A stretch of DNA of 64,000 nucleotides from Nicotiana tabacum. Taxonomy: Eukaryota > Streptophyta > Magnoliopsida > Solanales > Solanaceae. Numbering within the stretch: position 1 is the stretch's first letter; every line of letters starts with the position of its first letter. Shown here in pieces: positions 46,235 through 57,884 of the stretch. The stretch is from NCBI RefSeq assembly GCF_000715075.1, contig NC_134095.1, forward strand, positions 46,230,806 to 46,294,805, written 5' to 3'. A program made the translations under genes and the position numbers. The notes below the pieces were generated by a model. The model was not told where the DNA came from, did no database searches, and saw only the letters and a list, made by a program, of their open reading frames with translations.

Positions 46235-47153
46235 TAGGGGTGTACAAAGGAAACCGAAAAACCGCACCAAACCGGTAATCCGAGTCAAACCGAGAAAAAA
46301 AACCTCGACTATAGTTTGGTTTGATTTAGTTTGGTGTTAGGAAAAAACCCCCAACCATATTGGTTTGGTTTTACCTAAAAAAGTCAAACCGAAACCAAAC
46401 CAACCCGACATTACATGTATACAAGTTTAAGATTTTATACATAAAAATAATTATTGTAATGTAATTTATAAATATTTTTTAACCTTTTCATAGTTCTCTC
46501 TTTTAATGTATTAATTCAAGCTTTGATTTAGAACTTTTGAATGACCAAATATGTTTATAGCCCATAAAAATTAGTGACTCAAATAAATTCCAAAGCAAAA
46601 TCAAATCAATAAAAATATTAACAAAAAAAATTCAATTCAATACTAGGAATGACAATAGTATTGGATATTTATTTTCTTAGTTTTTCATTACTTTAAATAG
46701 TGAAAATACATAACTTATTTTTAATATTATTTAGTCATGTATTTAATACTTAGTACTTATTAGTCGTACTTATTTTAACATGATTTAATACTTTTAGATT
46801 ATATTTATTTTTATTATGGTATATTAATTAACAATATTTATTTTATGCGATTTATTGACTATTTTAGTATAATCATGACTCATCTCACATTATTTTATAT
46901 TATTTTATTGGTTAACATTTTATATAGTTTTATCCTACTAGGACCGAAGAAATATTAGAGCACAAATTATAAATTTTATGCTATAAAGATCTTGTCGAAA
47001 AAACCCCAAAAAACCCGAGAAAACCGAAAAATTCGAGATTGAAAAATCCGACTTTTGTTGGTTTGATTTGGTTTATAAATTTAAAAATCCGAGACAATTA
47101 GTTTGATTTGGTAATTGAAAAACCCGAACCAACCCGATCCATGTACACCCCTA
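46235..47153. mobile_element. hAT-like non-autonomous element (919 bp)
   Basis: Perfect 12-bp terminal inverted repeats TAGGGGTGTACA and TGTACACCCCTA. The 8-bp flanks ATTGCGGT (46227-46234) and ATTGCGAT (47154-47161) differ by one base; eight bases is the hAT duplication length. The interior is A/T-rich without coding capacity. Subterminal AAACCGAAAAACC and CCCGAACCAACCCGAT are shared with 37305-38080. Confidence 0.85.
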
Positions 47154-47260
47154 ATTGCGATAATGAGTTGTTGCCTCCAGAATATCCAGATAATCTTAGT
47201 TATACCCAATGCTAAGCTCGGATACATGTTTTATTGTCCCCACTCTAAATACCTATTTTT

Positions 47261-48818
47261 TAAGAGTACCAAGTAGGGGAGGATGGAGGATGTTAATTTT
47301 TTCACCTTAATTTAAAGAATGAGTTATTGCCTCTTTACATATAAGTTTAGATGATGTTCACTGAAGTAATTTTTATGATTGAGTTAGGCCAAAGATATAT
47401 TTAACTCAACAATAATAACTGCATCAACATAGGTCATTTGAGAGGGCCTCACAAGTCTTGAATAAAGATAAAAAATCATAATAATAACATACTCACTTTT
47501 CTAACTTTACACCTAAGCAGCAACCTCTAACAATGTCACGTTACTCATTTTGTCGTCAATGTCAACCACTTGTCCTTCCTTTCATTATATTCTTCCTTTC
47601 ATTATTATTTGTAAGTTGTTCTCAGCTTCCTACTTGTTTGGATATGCCCCACTCATTTCTCTTGGCTATTTCTGGTGACCTTTCTAATACTTAAGGGTTC
47701 TTTTCTACTTTTCCTCGCATCACCACTGTACTTTAAATTCTCCCTTTTTTAAAGATAAAATATTACTATATTTTAGAGGAGTTCATTTATTATATTTTTT
47801 CTTTCGCTTTCCTCAAGACTGATAATAATTCAGTGGGGAATACTCCTTTTTTATGTTATTTCAATTGCTTATGTTTATATTGTCAAGCTTAGTCTTACCA
47901 ACGGGCACCATTTCAAGACCTTCTCATATATATTAAATCGTGAATTAGGTGCCATTTAACCAGTTATCATTTGTAGAAAAATACACTCTTTGAATTGACT
48001 AGCGACCTTAGACTCTTAAGATGTACTATATTCTCGACTAATTAAGAGCGTCGGTTCGAGATTTTGAGCTTTTATATTTTATCTTTTTGCCAAATGATCA
48101 TATATGACAATGTATATTATAAAGTTTTTCTATCTTGACTGATGGGAACTAACTAATGGTTCCCTAATTATAGAGAAAAAATAAAAAGATGATAAAAAAA
48201 TCTTTCTAATATAAATCTCCTCGCGCTCTGTCATAAGAATTTGAAATCTGTATCATGGTGCTGCGATTCTTGCTCACAAAACTGATCAAACATCTTGAAG
48301 TTCTTGGCTAGTCCAACCCGACAACATTCATGAATCGCTAATTCAACTACCCTTGAAGACATAATCGAGAAGTACCATGCGTGATTGCCCCATTCTTTAT
48401 AGGTAGCTAAGTTGATAGATAATGCTATTTAGATACAAGCCCAATCATTACACACATCTGATAGGTGCTTCTCATATTAGGGTTTGGAGTAGTCCACATA
48501 TTGGGGGACCAAGCTTTTGTGGAGTTAGGTGTGACTTTTGAACTTTGCCCAACAAAAATATAAATAATACTCCATGTATCTTCTCTCAAAAAGGTGTGGC
48601 CTTTTCATATTACAATTGACATTTGTATTGCTTCTCAGCATATTTTAACGAGGATATGGATATAAGAGTTGTTTAGCATAAATATATAAGTTCTTAAAAA
48701 TGTGTGTTTGGTCTCTTTTTTTGGGCATAACCTTAACTACATGGTTGAGTAACTACATGGTTGAGTACTTGAGTTGGTCTTATCAGCTAAATCTTAGGCC
48801 AAAAATATTACATATATA
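47261..48818. other. Gene-free spacer
   Basis: A/T-rich single-copy-looking sequence. I see no protein resemblance, no terminal repeats and no structured repeat. Confidence 0.55.
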
Positions 48819-48832
48819 CTACCAGCAACACT

Positions 48833-48965
48833 TTGTTCTTGTGTCAAGGGTATATCGAAAACAACCTATTTACCTTCATAAGATAGTAGTAAGGTTTGCA
48901 TACACACTACTCTCCTCAGACCCCACTCGTAAAATTTCACTGGGTTTGTTATTGTTGTTGTTGTG
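48833..48965 (+). mobile_element. 5'-truncated SINE with (TTG)n tail
   Basis: Contains ACCTTCATAAGATAGTAGTA, CATACACACTACTC, CAGACCCCACTCGTAAAAT and CACTGGGTTTGTTATTG, ending in TTG repeats. This is the 3' part of the nightshade TS-type SINE as I remember it. It is flanked by a 14-bp target duplication with one mismatch, CTACCAGCAACACT (48819-48832) and CTACAAGCAACACT (48966-48979). The 5' half with the polymerase III promoter is missing. The 118-codon ORF across it (48700-49056) is not a gene. Confidence 0.85.
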
Positions 48966-48979
48966 CTACAAGCAACACT

Positions 48980-49890
48980 CTATCAGCACGACTTTTTTTT
49001 TCAAGTGTCCTTCCTTTGTCCTTAATGAGTTCAATTTTTTTTTTTTTATTTTATGAATTAACATTTTTATCATTGGATGAAAGAACTGTCTGAATGTTTT
49101 GATCTGAATAAATTTCGTATATAACATCAAATCTCCTAGAAGCTCAATTCTTCTATGTGCGATAGGATTCCAAATCTTCATTAGCAAATAAACTTGTAAC
49201 AAATGAAAAAAATAAAAAAAATAAAAAATAAACAATGGAGTCGTTGAGAAGTTGAAAAATAATTCAAATGACAATTGCCATACAACAAAAATAGAACATT
49301 AATTGATATGGGTCCATATGTGGCCCAAATACTCCTAATACACTGCTGATGACTATAGGGCCCACAGGGGTGCAGCCAAAACAGTGGGCCGTGTATTAAT
49401 TTTGACCCACCAAACAACACAGAATAGAGGACACACATTTGTCCAATCATCTATGACGAACAAAACATTACCCTATTTAGAAACTTTCCCAAAATATGTG
49501 CTAGACTAAATATATTTCATGTACTTAATTTCTTTTTTATTTAAAAAGGAAAGAGTAACTAAAACATTGTGGGCACCTAAACAGTTCAGTGGCTCCAGAG
49601 AAAATATGCAACGTTTAAAAACAAAAAGAAATAGCAACCATTTAAGTTTCAAAAGAAGAGCTAATTTGAGTTGATTAATTTCAATATATAGCACAAATTT
49701 GTCCAGCCTTCCTTTACAAATTCTTCTTTTTAATGATTTGAGAAACCGAACTCATATGATATCTATTGCTTAAAACTGATATAATAAGGGCACAAATAAG
49801 AACAATTTTTCGTTCTTTTATTTTTTTAATAATGGACTTGGAGTTAGTGAATTGCTTAATTTACTTTCTTGAGGTCAGGCTTACAACATG
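48980..49890. other. Gene-free spacer
   Basis: Contains T- and A-rich runs (49032-49047, 49203-49230). ORFs on both strands come from these runs. Nothing recognised. Confidence 0.55.
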
Positions 49891-49895
49891 ACTAG

Positions 49896-50225
49896 TATTA
49901 AGAAATGTAGCTCAAAGTAACAATATAAAACAAAAAGATAAGTAGAATAAGAGAATAAGAGATAACTTTCTTATTTCATCAAGTGTTCCAAGTGTGTTTC
50001 ATCTCACATTTTATATCTCTATTTATACTATTACATAAGAAGGTTACAAGATGATTGTCTTAAACATGACATTACCAATTGAAATCACGGGGGAAGATCA
50101 TGGGGAGGGGTTATGGAGGTATGGGAGTTACAATCATAATAGTGATGAGTAGTGAGAGGTTATTTACATCATGGCGAAAGTATTAGGAGTAGTGGACATC
50201 CACATTTACTAAAGATTTTATAACA
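49896..50225 (-). repeat. 3' LTR of minus-strand copia element
   Basis: 330 bp, pairs with 55665-55995. On the element strand it is preceded by the polypurine tract CCAAGGGAGAG (50236-50226). Confidence 0.92.
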
Positions 50226-50448
50226 CTCTCCCTTGGATGTCCAAACAATAGATAATATGCCTCATTAAAATTTTACTAAGAAAAAACCCTGTGGGAAAAA
50301 AATCTTAGTGAAGGAAAAAGAGTGCACATATCTGTAATACACTTTATTTGCTGCCTTGTTAAAAACCTTACCAGGAAAACTCAGTGGGACAAAACCTAGG
50401 TTAAGGGAAAAAAGTATAGCGCGTATCTTACTCCCCCTCATGAAAATA

Positions 50449-52540
50449 TCACTTTATTTCTCTAAGACGCCGCATTCCAATCTGCTGTCTTAACTTCTCA
50501 AATGTTGAGGTTGGTAAAGCCTTAGCGAACAGATCAGCCAAATTTTCACATGAACGAATATGTTGAACATTAATTTCACCATTTTGTTGAAGATCATGCG
50601 TGAAAAAAAACTTTGGTGAAATATGCTTTGTTCTGTCTCCTTTGATGTATCCTCCTTTCAGTTGAACAATACAAGCAACATTGTCTTCATATAGTGTTGT
50701 TGGATTATCTTTTCTCATAAGAAAACCACACATTCTTGAATATGCTGAGTCATTGTTCTTAACTAAATACATTCCCGACTAGCTTCATGAATGTCTATTA
50801 TCTCAGCATGATTTGAAGATGTGGCAGCTGTTGTTTATTTCATTGAACGCCATGATATAGTTGTACCTCCATATGTAAACAAATAGCCTGTTTGAGATCG
50901 GACTTTATGTGGATCAGACAAATAACCTGCGCTGGCATAGCCAATCATTTCTTACTTGAATTCCTTAGAATAAAACAATCTCATATCTATAGTTCCCCAA
51001 AGATATCTAAATATATGCTTAAAAACCATTCCAATTTCTTCTTGTTGGGGAGGAGCTGAATCCTGCTAATAAGCTTACTGCAAAAGCAATATCTGGTCGG
51101 GTATTGTTGGCAAGATATATCTGTGCCCCAATTGCACTAAGATATGGAGTTTCATCACCAACGAGCTCTTCATTATTTTCTTGAGGCCGAAATGAATATT
51201 TATTTATATCAAGCGATCTCACAACTATTGGGGTACTCAATGGATGCACATTATCCATGGAAATTCACTTTAAAACCTTTTTAGTGTATGTTGATTGATG
51301 GACAAAAATTTCATTTGGTACATGCTCAATTTGTAGGCCAAGACAAAAATTTTTCTTACCAAGATCTTTCACTTCAAATTCCTTCTTCAAACATTCTACA
51401 GCTTTTGGAAGCTCTTTAGAAGTGCCAATGATATTTAAGTTATCAACATACACAATTATGATGACAAATTCAGATCCAGACCTCTTAATAAAGACACAAG
51501 GGCAAATAGGATCATTTTTGTACCCTTCCTTTAGAAAATACTCGCTAAGGCGATTACCACATCCTCCCTGATTGCTTCAATCCGTATAAGGATATCTGAA
51601 GCTTTATTGAACAAGTTTCTCTTGAACTTTTATGTGCTTCAGGAACTTTAAATCCTTCAGGGAATTTCATAAAAATTTCATTGTCCAGTGAGCCATATAA
51701 GTAGGCCTTGACAACATCCATCAATCGCATATCAAGCTTTTCATGGACTGCCAGATTTATTAAATACCTGAAGGTAATTGCATCTACCACAGGAGAATAT
51801 GTTTCTTATAATCAGTGCCAGGCCTTTGCGAAAACCCTTGTTCCACAAGTCATGCTTTATATCTTACGACTTCACCTTTCTCATTTCGTTTTCGCACAAA
51901 AATCCATTTGTACCCCACTGGCTTTACACCTTCAGGCATTCAGATTATTGTCTGAAAACTTTACGTTTTTCGAGTGAAGCCAATTCTGCTTAAATTACGT
52001 TTTTTCATTTTGGCCAATCATTTCTCTATCTACATTCATCGACAGATTTTGGCTCAAAATCCTTATCTTGTTGCATTATTTCAACTGCAACATTATATGC
52101 AAAATTGTTGTTAACAACAAAGTTATTTCGGTTCCACTTTTTTTCGTAGAGACATAACTTATTGAGATCTCTTTATTTTCATCATTTCCAGGTACTAGAA
52201 CCTCCTGTAAGGTCTTATCAATTGCTATGTCTTTATACTCCTCTTGAGCAATTGCCTCCATATTATTATGATCAACTTGATCATTTGCGCCTTTCCTTTT
52301 TCGGGGATTCTTATTCTTGGAACCGATTGGTCTATCACGTTTAAGGCATGGCTTAGACTCATTTACATTATCATACTGTCCAGCTGGGACATCAACTCGA
52401 ATTGGAGCATTTACAGCTGGAATATGCGATTTAGTAACCTGTGGAAGGTTAGTAAATGCATCTGGCAATTGATTTACAACATTCTGCATATAAATGATCT
52501 TTTGAACTTTTTGTTCACATTGATTTGTACGAGGATCCAA
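50449..52540 (-). pseudogene. pol: RT and RNase H of minus-strand copia element
   Basis: A hinge region at 52540-52076 is rich in K/N/P. RT pieces: 51790-51554 (KLDMRLMDVVKAYLYGSLDN, SLYGLKQSGRMW), then 51453-51265 starting YVDNLNIIGTS. The catalytic box reads YVDN, so the second catalytic aspartate is asparagine. 51258-51019 has [12 protein letters not shown] and [14 protein letters not shown]. RNase H C-terminal part: 50772-50449 (LYEDNVACIVQLKGGYIKGD, RTKHISPKFFFTHDL, SCENLADLFAKALPTSTFEK). The region 52075-51800 between hinge and RT is badly damaged. Confidence 0.88.
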
Positions 52541-52582
52541 ATGAGATAGAGATAATACGTTCCAATCTATCTCTTTTTTCAG

Positions 52583-54026
52583 CTATTTATTTTTCCCTCC
52601 TGATGTTGGAAAAACTGATTCATCAAAATGACAATCAGCAAATCTTGCTGTAAACAAATCTCCTGTCATAGGTTCCAGATATTTAATAATAGAAAGAGAT
52701 TCATAACCAACATATACTCCCAAACTTCTTTGGGGACCCATCTTTGTGCGTTGTGGTGGAGCAATTGGAACATATACCGCACATCCAAAAATTCTTAGAT
52801 GGGAAATATTTGGCTCCTGACCAAAAGCCAACTGTAATGGGGAGACTTTATGATAACTGGTGGGCCTTATGCACACAAATGTTGTTGCATGCAAAATAGC
52901 ATGTCCCCACAATGAAAGGGAAAGTTTTTTCCTCATTAGCAATGGTCTAGCTATTAGTTGGAGACATTTAATCAATGATTCTGCTAGACCATTTTGAGTA
53001 TGAATATGAGCAACCGGATGCTCAACTTTTATTCCAGTGGCCATACAATAATCTGTAAAGGCCTGAGATGTAAATTCACCAGCATTATCAAGACGAATTG
53101 TCTTAATTGCATAATCTGAAAATTATGCTCTTAACCTTATTATTTGGGCCAATAATCTCGCAAATGCCATATTACGAGTTGACAATAAGCACACATGTGA
53201 CCATCTTGTAGATGCGTCTATCAAGATCATAAAATACTTGAATGGTCCACATGTAGTGTGTGTAGGCCCATATATATATCATCCTGTATACGTTCCAGAA
53301 ATGCAGGGGATTCAATCCTAACTTTAATTGCTGATGGTTTAATAACCAATTTTCCTTGAGAACAAGCAGCACAAGAGAATTCCTTAAATGGAAGAATCTT
53401 CTTGTTCTTCAATGTGTGTCCATTTGAATTCTCTATTATTCTATGCAGCATGTTAGAATCGGGATGGCTCAACCGATCATGCCAAATTATAAAATCATTA
53501 GAAGTAGTAAACCTTTTGTTTACTATGGCATGTGATTCAACCATACCAATGTTTGTGTGGTACAACCTAGAAGAAAATGCGGGTAATTTTTCGTGCACAT
53601 ATTTTTACCTACTTTTATTGTAGTAATATAAATGTATTCTACCTTTCCTTCGTTTGATGTCTCAACATGATAGCCGTTTTGGCGAAAAACTTTGAAACTC
53701 AACAAGTTTCTTTGAGACTTACTACAATATGCATTATCAATAGTTAATATCGTTCCTCCAGGTAGTAATAAGGACGCTCTTCCAGAGCCCTCAATCAACT
53801 TTGTACTACTAGTTATTGTATTAACATAGGCCTTTTTCATAACCAAATAAGAGAAAAATTTCTTTTCTCTTAATATTGTGTGAGTTGTAGCACTATCCAA
53901 AAGACATAAATCTTCATTACTCATCTTGGATCCAATTGAAGATTGGAAAATTTTAATCTCTTCATAAAAAAAATACATCATGAGAAATACGGAAAAACTA
54001 ACATCACCAATGACAACATAAGACAA
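52583..54026 (-). pseudogene. pol: Protease and integrase of minus-strand copia element
   Basis: Protease near 53910 with CLLDSATTHTIL; DSA replaces DSG, which may be normal for this lineage. Then LLPGGTILTIDNAYCSKSQR. Integrase zinc region in 53598-53227: IIWHDRLSHPDSNMLHRII and CAACSQGKL. Core: QDDIYMG, then a damaged stretch with RLDNAGEF (near 53088), and open frame 53044-52583 with HTQNGLAESLIKCLQLIARP, which holds the third catalytic residue. It continues with FGQEPNISHLRIFGCAVYV and ends near SVFPTSGGKNK. Confidence 0.88.
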
Positions 54027-54129
54027 CTTAAGTACTACTTGAAAATAAAAACAACTTTAGACGAGACAAAAACACTAAAAATAAAATAACAACATCATTG
54101 CATTCCCTAGTAAAATGATAAAACTTTAG

Positions 54130-55196
54130 TTTTGATATCCAAAGAAATATACAACTTCCAAATGAGTAAGATCATTGAGGCCTTGAAAATCATCATCATT
54201 CAAAGCAAGATTTGCCTCGGCATTGTCATCATTTTTGTTTGAAGGCCCTGCCTCAAAATCATTTTTAAAGTTCAAGTGAGACTTCACTAGGGCATTAGCA
54301 GAAGATGCTCCAACATTATTTGCCTTTCTTTTGATGGAGTTTTGATAAAGCCTGACAAAATGCTCTGGTGCACGACATTTAATTTTTCAATGACCTTTAA
54401 TGCCACAACGGTGACAATTACCGCTTTTGCCTCTTGAAGGATTGTTTTGAGAACCCATATTGTTCTCTCGTTTGCCATGACCATCACGATGACGACTATT
54501 ATATCGTCTCTTACCATTTCCATGCCCACGTATATTCATATGGCCATGATTATTATTTTGTCTTTTTCCAGACTTATCACGTCTAATTGCCATATTCGCT
54601 TTAGGAAGCGGAGCTGACCCTGTGGGACGAGATTTATGATTTTTCAGCAAAAGGGTATTATGTTGCTCAGCCACCAGAAGGCATCAGATCAATTCAGAAT
54701 ACTTTTTAAAACCCCTTTCACGGTATTGCTGCTGTAATATCATATTTGAGGCATGAAAAATCATAAGAGTCTTTTCCAACAAATCCTCATCATTCATAAC
54801 ATCCCAACATAATTTCAATTGGGAAGTTATTCGAAATACAACAAAGTTATACTCACTTACGGTCTTAAAATCTTGCAACCATAAGTGCATCTACTCATAT
54901 CGAGGCCTTGGCAATACCGTAGCCTTAAGGTGATCATACATTTTCTTCAGGCCAGTCCACAATTCAAGTGGATCTTTCACTGTCAAATATTCAACCTTCA
55001 AGCCTTCGTCCAAATGATGATGAAGGAAAATCATGGCCTTCGCTTTGTCTTGGCTTGATGCCTCATTACCCTGAGTAATAGTGTTACCAAGGCCTTTAGC
55101 AGCTAAGTGAATCTCAGCATCGAGAACCCATGATAGGTAATTCTTTCCAGAAATGTCAAGTGCCACAAACTCAAACTTTGACAAATTCAACATAGT
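54130..55196 (-). pseudogene. gag: gag of minus-strand copia element
   Basis: The likely start is the ATG at 55196 (MLNLSKFEFVALDISGKNYL). One frame runs through three stops (54891, 54684, 54387). It carries a gag core (WVLDAEIHLAAKGLG, ELWTGLKKMYDHLKATVLPR, KTVSEYNFVVFRI, REKGF-like YRERGFKKYSELI) and an N/G/H/R-rich linker. The zinc knuckle CHRCGIKGH is followed by TGA and then KIKC, so the stop sits inside the knuckle. It ends in an acidic tail near 54130. Confidence 0.85.
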
Positions 55197-55232
55197 GAAA
55201 ATTATCAAAGATGATAAATAATTAGAAATCAT

Positions 55233-55664
55233 TAGGATAATAGCATAAAGAATCTTAAAAATTGAGATAATATTAAATCTGTGATCTATATATACTAAAG
55301 TGATAATTCCATAGAAAAGAATGCTAATTGTTTCTTCAAATTATTAGTATATCTTTGATGTTAACTAGAACAAAAATGTCTTCTAACTTTAACACAATTT
55401 CAAATGTCGAACAACGTAAAATAAGTATTCTTCTCTCAATTAATTCTATTAACATGAAAATTAGCAACTGTCACATGACAATCATACAAATAACGTAAAA
55501 TAAAGAAACATAGAATTCTTTATTTTTACACGTATCTAGAGATGTGAGAAATTATAAAACTGCATATTAAAGATACTAATCATGAAATCAAAATATACAA
55601 CGAAGAAAACAAAATGAACAACTATACCTGAAGAACGAAAAAGCTCGACTTCGTGATGATAACG
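55233..55664 (-). other. Leader and primer site of minus-strand copia element
   Basis: 432 non-coding bases between LTR and gag. After the LTR end the element strand reads CGTTATCATCACGAAGTCG (55664 leftward), the position of the primer site. It does not match the initiator methionine site TGGTATCAGAGC used by the other copia elements here, and I cannot name the tRNA. Confidence 0.65.
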
Positions 55665-55995
55665 TATTAAGAAATGTAGCTCAAAGTAACAATATAAAAC
55701 AAGAAGATAAGTAGAATAAGAGAATAAGAGATAACTTTCTTATTTTATCAAGTGTTCCAAGTGTGTTCCATCTCACATTTCATGCCTCTATTTATACTAT
55801 TACATATGACGGTTACAAAATAATTGTCTTAAACATGACATTAACAATTGAAATCATGGGGGAAGATCATGGGGAGGGGTTATGGAGGAGTGGAAGTTAC
55901 AATCACAATAGTGATGAGTAGTAAGAGGTTATTTACATCGTGGGTGAAAGTAGTGGGAGTAGTGGACATCCACATTTACTAAAGATTTTATAACA
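55665..55995 (-). repeat. 5' LTR of minus-strand copia element
   Basis: 331 bp, near-identical to 49896-50225. Confidence 0.92.
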
Positions 55996-56105
55996 ATTAG
56001 AATATTTTTACATTAAAATGCAATTAATAATTAAATACTTAAATAGAAGGATAAGGCTTAAGAGGGGATGTCGTGTGTTGATGGTACAATAATCTTTCTT
56101 ATTTA

Positions 56106-56560
56106 GAGGTCGTTTGGTAGAGTGCATAACACAAAATAATGCTTGCATTAGTTTTGTGTATTAGTAATACCTTGTTTGGTATACTTTTTCAACATATGTA
56201 TAACTAATACAAGCATTAGTTATACATCCTATTTGATATTATCCTGTGTATAGCTAATGCATAGCAAAACCATGGTATTAGTAATACCAAGGCTATCAAT
56301 GCATGCATTAGTATGTCTAAAGACCAAATTGTCCTTAAAATTCCTTAAAACTAAAGAATATAGAGGGCATTTTTGTAAACAACTAATTTTTGTAAAAATT
56401 ATGCAATGCATTTTAGTTTTTAATACACCACACCAAACAATATATAAAAAATAATCTCTGCTTAACTAATGCTTGCATTACTAACACATGCATTACTAAT
56501 CCCTGCATTACTAATATACCATATTCAACATTATTCTTATACACCCTACCAAACGACCCC
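56106..56560. mobile_element. Tourist-like MITE (PIF/Harbinger)
   Basis: 455 bp flanked by TTA (56103-56105 and 56561-56563). The ends GAGGTCGTTTGGTAGAGTG and, in reverse complement, GGGGTCGTTTGGTAGGGTG are inverted repeats extending about 22 bases. The interior is A/T-rich with many TAATGC and GCATTA words. It has no coding capacity. Confidence 0.85.
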
Positions 56561-56563
56561 TTA

Positions 56564-57570
56564 TAGTTCGGAATGCATGTTCTATTTCAATATGGTACTT
56601 GTCACGCTTGGTAGGGTATTTACCAATTTATAATCGAAGTTGTGATTTAATTTGCTTTAAAATTATAATCACCTGAATTATATGCACATTGTAAATGGCG
56701 CCAAATCGCAATTTATTTCCAATCACAAATATCACACTTGACAATATCGATAAGCTAATATATAGAACTTCTTACATCTGAATCGGGAAAAAAAAGTTGG
56801 CAAATCCAAGACTTTGTGAGGCCTTATAGGATCACAAAGAGAGGAAAAATCATAACTAGTCATTCATTGTAAACTTATATTAGCCGCTAGCCATAAATTA
56901 TAATATACATTTTATAGCCCTAAATTTATTCTAATGGCTAGCCGCGGAAATTAGCAAATCAAACTGACGCGGAACACAAGGGGAAATGAGGGAACGGGAA
57001 TTGAAAGGTAAAATATTGAGTTGACTCTTAATTTCTTCATAGAAAAACATTCATCATTTGATTCTTTTTGGCTTTTATGCTATTTAGATATTGATATTTT
57101 TACACATATTTGTGAGGAATATAAAAATAAAATTTTTGTCATAAATGTTGATTTCTATCATCTGATGGAAGGGGCAAAAAGGATAGGTGTCGTGTACACA
57201 ATAATCACACATGTTTGGGTCATTACATTCTTTTTATACACATTATTATATCATTTAAATTCATAGTCTGAAAAAGATAATGCCAAGAAATTGATTTATG
57301 ACTTTTTATATACGAGTCAAAGATGTGGCCATGCTATAAGTGATCGATGGATAATTAAAACTTCACAAAACCACTATAATTGAAAATATTTGTATGATCA
57401 CCTATTCTCCGATTACCGAATTAAAACGATTAAATTACATCCAAATTATACACAATCACTATATATAAAAATATATATTTATATAACTACAGTCTTACTA
57501 TACAAAAATTATACAACATATAATACTACTTATACAAAAAATATACAAATTTATATAACGAATCAAAAAT
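56564..57570. other. Gene-free spacer
   Basis: A/T-rich. A small imperfect palindrome, GCCGCTAGCCAT against ATGGCTAGCCGC, sits at about 56883-56946. The ORF 57021-57266 (81 codons) has no recognisable feature. Confidence 0.5.
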
Positions 57571-57697
57571 CATACACATATATACACACATACACACATA
57601 CATACATATATATATACATACATACATACATACATACATACATACATACATACATTCACACATACACACATACACACATACATACATACATACACAC

Positions 57698-57789
<92 letters not shown>
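57571..57789. repeat. Compound microsatellite (CATA)n, (CACA)n, (TA)n
   Basis: Tetranucleotide CATA/CACA repeats to about 57718, then about 35 TA units. The long Tyr/Ile and Tyr/Val/Cys ORFs here on both strands are artefacts of the repeat. Confidence 0.97.
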
Positions 57790-57792
<3 letters not shown>

Positions 57793-57884
57793 GTGAGAAT
57801 GAGAATACATGATACATTGTACATACATGGCGTGCACACATTACACATACTAAATGTGTATATAGTTTATATACACTATGTTTA

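Larger units (their letters stand above)
44715..47260. repeat. Tandem duplication of about 180 bp, split by two insertions
   Basis: Copy 1 (44715-44891) and copy 2 (46146-46226 plus 47162-47260) share GCTAACTT-GGGTTG, TTCTTGATTACT, TCCAGATAATCTTAGTT and ACTCTAAATA in order. The TRIM-like element (44892-46137) sits at the end of copy 1. The hAT-like element (46235-47153) sits inside copy 2. Copy 1 is therefore an empty-site reference for the hAT insertion. Confidence 0.8.
49896..55995 (-). mobile_element. Ty1-copia element on minus strand, 6.1 kb, degenerate
   Basis: LTRs at 49896-50225 and 55665-55995 (330-331 bp), element strand TGTTATAAAATC...TTCTTAATA. The flanks ACTAG (49891-49895) and ATTAG (55996-56000) differ by one base. 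Reading from the right: gag, protease, integrase, RT, RNase H, all on the minus strand in copia order and all broken. The protease motif CLLDSATTH differs from the usual DSGASxH; I do not assign a named lineage. Confidence 0.92.

Noticed and set aside
48700..49056. ORF of 118 codons
   Set aside because: Runs through a SINE and a T-rich tract; composition and content are not protein-like.
57390..57848. ORFs of 90-140 codons on both strands
   Set aside because: Translations of the CATA/TA microsatellite.
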